A stretch of DNA of 64,000 nucleotides, taken from contig NZ_AP027141.1 in assembly GCF_027943945.1 (NCBI RefSeq), positions 62,001 through 126,000 on the forward strand, given 5' to 3'. Source of the stretch: Microbacterium terricola (GTDB lineage: Bacteria > Actinomycetota > Actinomycetes > Actinomycetales > Microbacteriaceae). The notes beneath the pieces were generated by a model. The model worked only from the letters and a program-made list of their open reading frames with translations, had not been told where the DNA came from and did no database searches. Below are positions 61,986 through 64,000 of this stretch, one piece after another; positions within the stretch are counted from its first letter, which is position 1, and each line of letters starts with the position of its first letter. The translations under genes and the position numbers were made by a program.

Positions 61986-63677
61986 ATGACCGAAGAGTGG
62001 GATCGCGAGGTCGACGTGCTCATCGCCGGCACGGGCGCAGCGGGAATGGTCGCGGCCATCACCGCCGCCGATGCGGGGCTCGAGACGCTGATCGTCGAGA
62101 GCACCGGACGCTGGGGCGGCACCACGATGCGATCGGGCGGGGGACTGTGGCTGCCCGACAACCCGGTGATGCGACGGCGCGGCATCGCCGATTCGCGCGC
62201 GGAGGCACTGACCTACCTGGAGGCCGCGATCGGCCCCGTCGACGGTGTCGGCCCCGCATCCTCGCAGGCGCGTCGCGAGGCATTCGTCGACAACGTCGCG
62301 CCGTTCGTCGAGCTGACCGAGCGCCTCGGCGTGCGATGGTCGGTCGGCAAGGACTACCCGGACTACTATCCCGATCGTCCAGGCGGCAAGATCGGCCGCT
62401 CCATCGAGGTCGTCCCGATCGACGCCCACAAGCTCGGCGACTGGCAGAAGACCAGCCGCATCGGCGACGCCATCCCGGTTCCGCTGAAGAACGACGACGT
62501 GTGGCTGCTCTCACGCGCCTGGTCGACCGCATCCGGCTTCGTCCGCGGCGCGCAGTTCGTCTTCCGCACCCTGGCCGGACTGCTGACAGGGCGCAAGCTC
62601 GTCGGGATGGGCGGCGGGCTCATGCTCAGCCTCGGCCTCATCGTGAAGAACCAGGGCACCGAGCTGCTGCTCGACGCTCCGCTCACAAGGCTCGTGAAGG
62701 ATGCGGACGGCACCGTGGTCGGCGCCGTCGTGGCCACGGCCCACGGCGACCTCCGGGTGCGCGCCCGCCGCGGCGTGATCCTGGGCGCGGGCGGCTTCGC
62801 CCACCACACCGCCTGGCGCGAAGAGCACCACGGCATCTCCGGCTTCACCTCTGCCGCGGAGGGAGACCTCGGCACGGCGATCGCGGCCGGTGCGGAGGCG
62901 GGCGGCGCGCTCGCGCTGATGGACGACGCCTGGTGGGGGGCGTCCGTGCCGATCCCCGGCAAGCAGGCGCTGTTCGTGCTCAACGAGCGCAGCGACCCGT
63001 TCAGCATCGTCGTCGACCAGACCGGCGCCAGGTACCTGAACGAGTCGGAGAGCTACATCGACTTCGGGCACCACCTGCACGAGCGCAACGAGACCGTGCC
63101 CGCGAACCCGTCGTGGCTGATCACCGACCGCCGGCACAAGCAGCGCTACATGTTCGCGGGCGCGCTGATGGGAGGCAAGGCGATGAAGGAGCAGGGCATC
63201 ATCGTCGAGGCGCCCACGCTCGACGCGCTCGCCGAGCGCATCGGACTGGACCGCGACATCTTCCGCGCCACCGTCGCTCGCTTCAACGGGTTCGCTGCGA
63301 CCGGCGTCGATGAGGACTTCGGCCGCGGGCGCACCGCCTACGACCGCTACTACAGCGACCCGCGCGTCAAGCCCAACCCGAACCTCGGGCCGATCGAGAA
63401 GGGTCCCTTCCGCGCCATCCAGCTCGTGCCGGGCGATCTCGGCACGAAGGGCGGCCTTCTCACCGATGAGCACGGGCGCGTCCTCGACGACGCGGGCGAG
63501 GTGATCGCCGGGCTGTACGCCGCCGGCAACACGACCGCGAGCGTGATGGGCCGCACCTACCCCGGCCCCGGCTCCACGATCGGGCCCGCCGCCGTCTTCG
63601 GCTACCTCGCCGCGCGGCATGCGGCAGCGGCGGCGGAACCGGTGGCTGCGGCCGACGACGCCTTCAGCGCGGGGTGA
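61986..63677 (+). CDS. Ketosteroid dehydrogenase-like FAD-dependent oxidoreductase
   Basis: 563 residues, ATG after GAGGAGG. The FAD-binding motif is VLIAGTGAAGMVAAITAADAG, then RWGGTTMRSGGGLWLP and C-terminal AAGNTTASVMGRTYPGPGSTIGPAAVFGYLAARHA. The YPGPG block carries the Tyr and Gly used by 3-ketosteroid delta1-dehydrogenases to bind and deprotonate the substrate; the family includes fumarate reductase-like enzymes. No steroid degradation genes are near, so the substrate is uncertain. Confidence 0.85.
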   Translation: MTEEWDREVDVLIAGTGAAGMVAAITAADAGLETLIVESTGRWGGTTMRSGGGLWLPDNPVMRRRGIADSRAEALTYLEAAIGPVDGVGPASSQARREAFVDNVAPFVELTERLGVRWSVGKDYPDYYPDRPGGKIGRSIEVVPIDAHKLGDWQKTSRIGDAIPVPLKNDDVWLLSRAWSTASGFVRGAQFVFRTLAGLLTGRKLVGMGGGLMLSLGLIVKNQGTELLLDAPLTRLVKDADGTVVGAVVATAHGDLRVRARRGVILGAGGFAHHTAWREEHHGISGFTSAAEGDLGTAIAAGAEAGGALALMDDAWWGASVPIPGKQALFVLNERSDPFSIVVDQTGARYLNESESYIDFGHHLHERNETVPANPSWLITDRRHKQRYMFAGALMGGKAMKEQGIIVEAPTLDALAERIGLDRDIFRATVARFNGFAATGVDEDFGRGRTAYDRYYSDPRVKPNPNLGPIEKGPFRAIQLVPGDLGTKGGLLTDEHGRVLDDAGEVIAGLYAAGNTTASVMGRTYPGPGSTIGPAAVFGYLAARHAAAAAEPVAAADDAFSAG

Positions 63678-63689
63678 GACAATAGAGAG

Positions 63690-64000
63690 GTGACCCCGCA
63701 GAACTCCGAGACCGTACGCGTGCGCCGCGCGCCGAAGCTGTCGGTGTTCCTGCTGCTCGGCGCGGCCCTCGGACTCGTCGTCGCGATGATCCTCACGTTC
63801 GCGTTCGACGGCACCGAGGCAGCCTCGCCCGGCACCGGGATGCAGTACTCCACGCTGCAGGTGTTCGGCTTCCTCGCGCTGTACTGCGTGCCGGCCGGCC
63901 TCGCGGTCATGGGACTCCTCGCGGTCTGGCTCGATCGCCGGGCGGCCCGGCACACGCGCGAGGTCGTCGTCCAGCACGATCGCATCCACATCGACCCCGC
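63690..64000 (+). CDS. Membrane protein, 3' end outside window
   Basis: 103 codons visible. VTPQNSETVRVRRAPK leads into two membrane helices (LSVFLLLGAALGLVVAMILTF and LQVFGFLALYCVPAGLAVMG...LLAVWLDRR) with an extracytoplasmic loop, then a charged stretch. GTG at 63690 has GACAAT (63678-63683) 6 nt upstream, starting directly after the flavoprotein stop, so it probably has its own leaderless promoter. Function unknown; related actinobacterial proteins lie beside purF, which may follow outside the window. Confidence 0.7.
   Translation, partial: MTPQNSETVRVRRAPKLSVFLLLGAALGLVVAMILTFAFDGTEAASPGTGMQYSTLQVFGFLALYCVPAGLAVMGLLAVWLDRRAARHTREVVVQHDRIHIDP

Overview
The window is chromosomal DNA of a very GC-rich actinobacterium, most likely a Microbacterium or close Microbacteriaceae relative. 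This rests on strong G/C third-position bias, many GTG starts, ATGA/GTGA gene overlaps, LPXTG/LAXTG-anchored surface proteins, and two short repeats that I recall as common in such genomes (25887-25911 and 41262-41300). I found no tRNA or rRNA gene, CRISPR array, insertion sequence, prophage or defence island. It reads as core chromosome with accessory transport and surface genes.

Layout. 1-4.7 kb: the 3' part of a giant sortase-anchored protein with ten DUF5979 modules, followed by a relic of purA. 4.7-11.2 kb: a Pr6Pr membrane protein and a peptide-type ABC operon led by a DUF1684 gene. 11.4-15.5 kb: purA, a lactonase-fold protein, an AI-2E family permease and chorismate mutase. 15.5-19.5 kb: a GntR-controlled ABC exporter facing a patatin/acyltransferase pair. 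19.5-25.2 kb: two small membrane proteins, purL, a DEAD-box helicase and a VOC protein. 25.2-31 kb: sufU-sufS, a GNAT protein, an APC permease and an M20 amidohydrolase. 30.8-34.1 kb: a GH13 glucosidase-LacI operon divergent from apt. 34.2-40.3 kb: a secreted protein, an NMT1-type ABC importer operon, a 2-hydroxyacid dehydrogenase and DUF1761. 40.3-41.2 kb: purQ-purS. 41.4-47.4 kb: a CebR-type beta-glucoside operon (binding protein, two permeases, GH1 glucosidase, LacI regulator). 47.4-50.6 kb: a VOC dioxygenase-like protein, an NCS2 purine/pyrimidine permease and purC. 50.7-53.6 kb: a lamin-tail surface protein with a possible PHO box. 53.6-58.4 kb: TfoX-like, PadR with an MFS efflux pump, a siderophore-interacting protein and MscS. 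58.4-64 kb: a Tat-exported protein, purD, an SCP_3 protein, and TetR divergent from a ketosteroid-dehydrogenase-like flavoprotein. A membrane protein runs off the end.

How it fits together. Purine synthesis and salvage genes (purA, purL, apt, purQS, an NCS2 permease, purC, purD) are scattered as single units across 49 kb. Sugar uptake is covered by two LacI systems, each with a perfect palindromic operator. Several local regulators (GntR, PadR, TetR, two LacI) sit beside their likely operators. The most general pattern I see is that about fifteen genes have a TAnnnT-like -10 box exactly 6-8 nt before the start codon and no Shine-Dalgarno sequence, which implies widespread leaderless transcription and settles several start choices. 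No complete new system stands out. The most unusual items are the purA relic, the leaderless promoters, the paired hairpins after two binding-protein genes, and the crosslink-ready surface protein.
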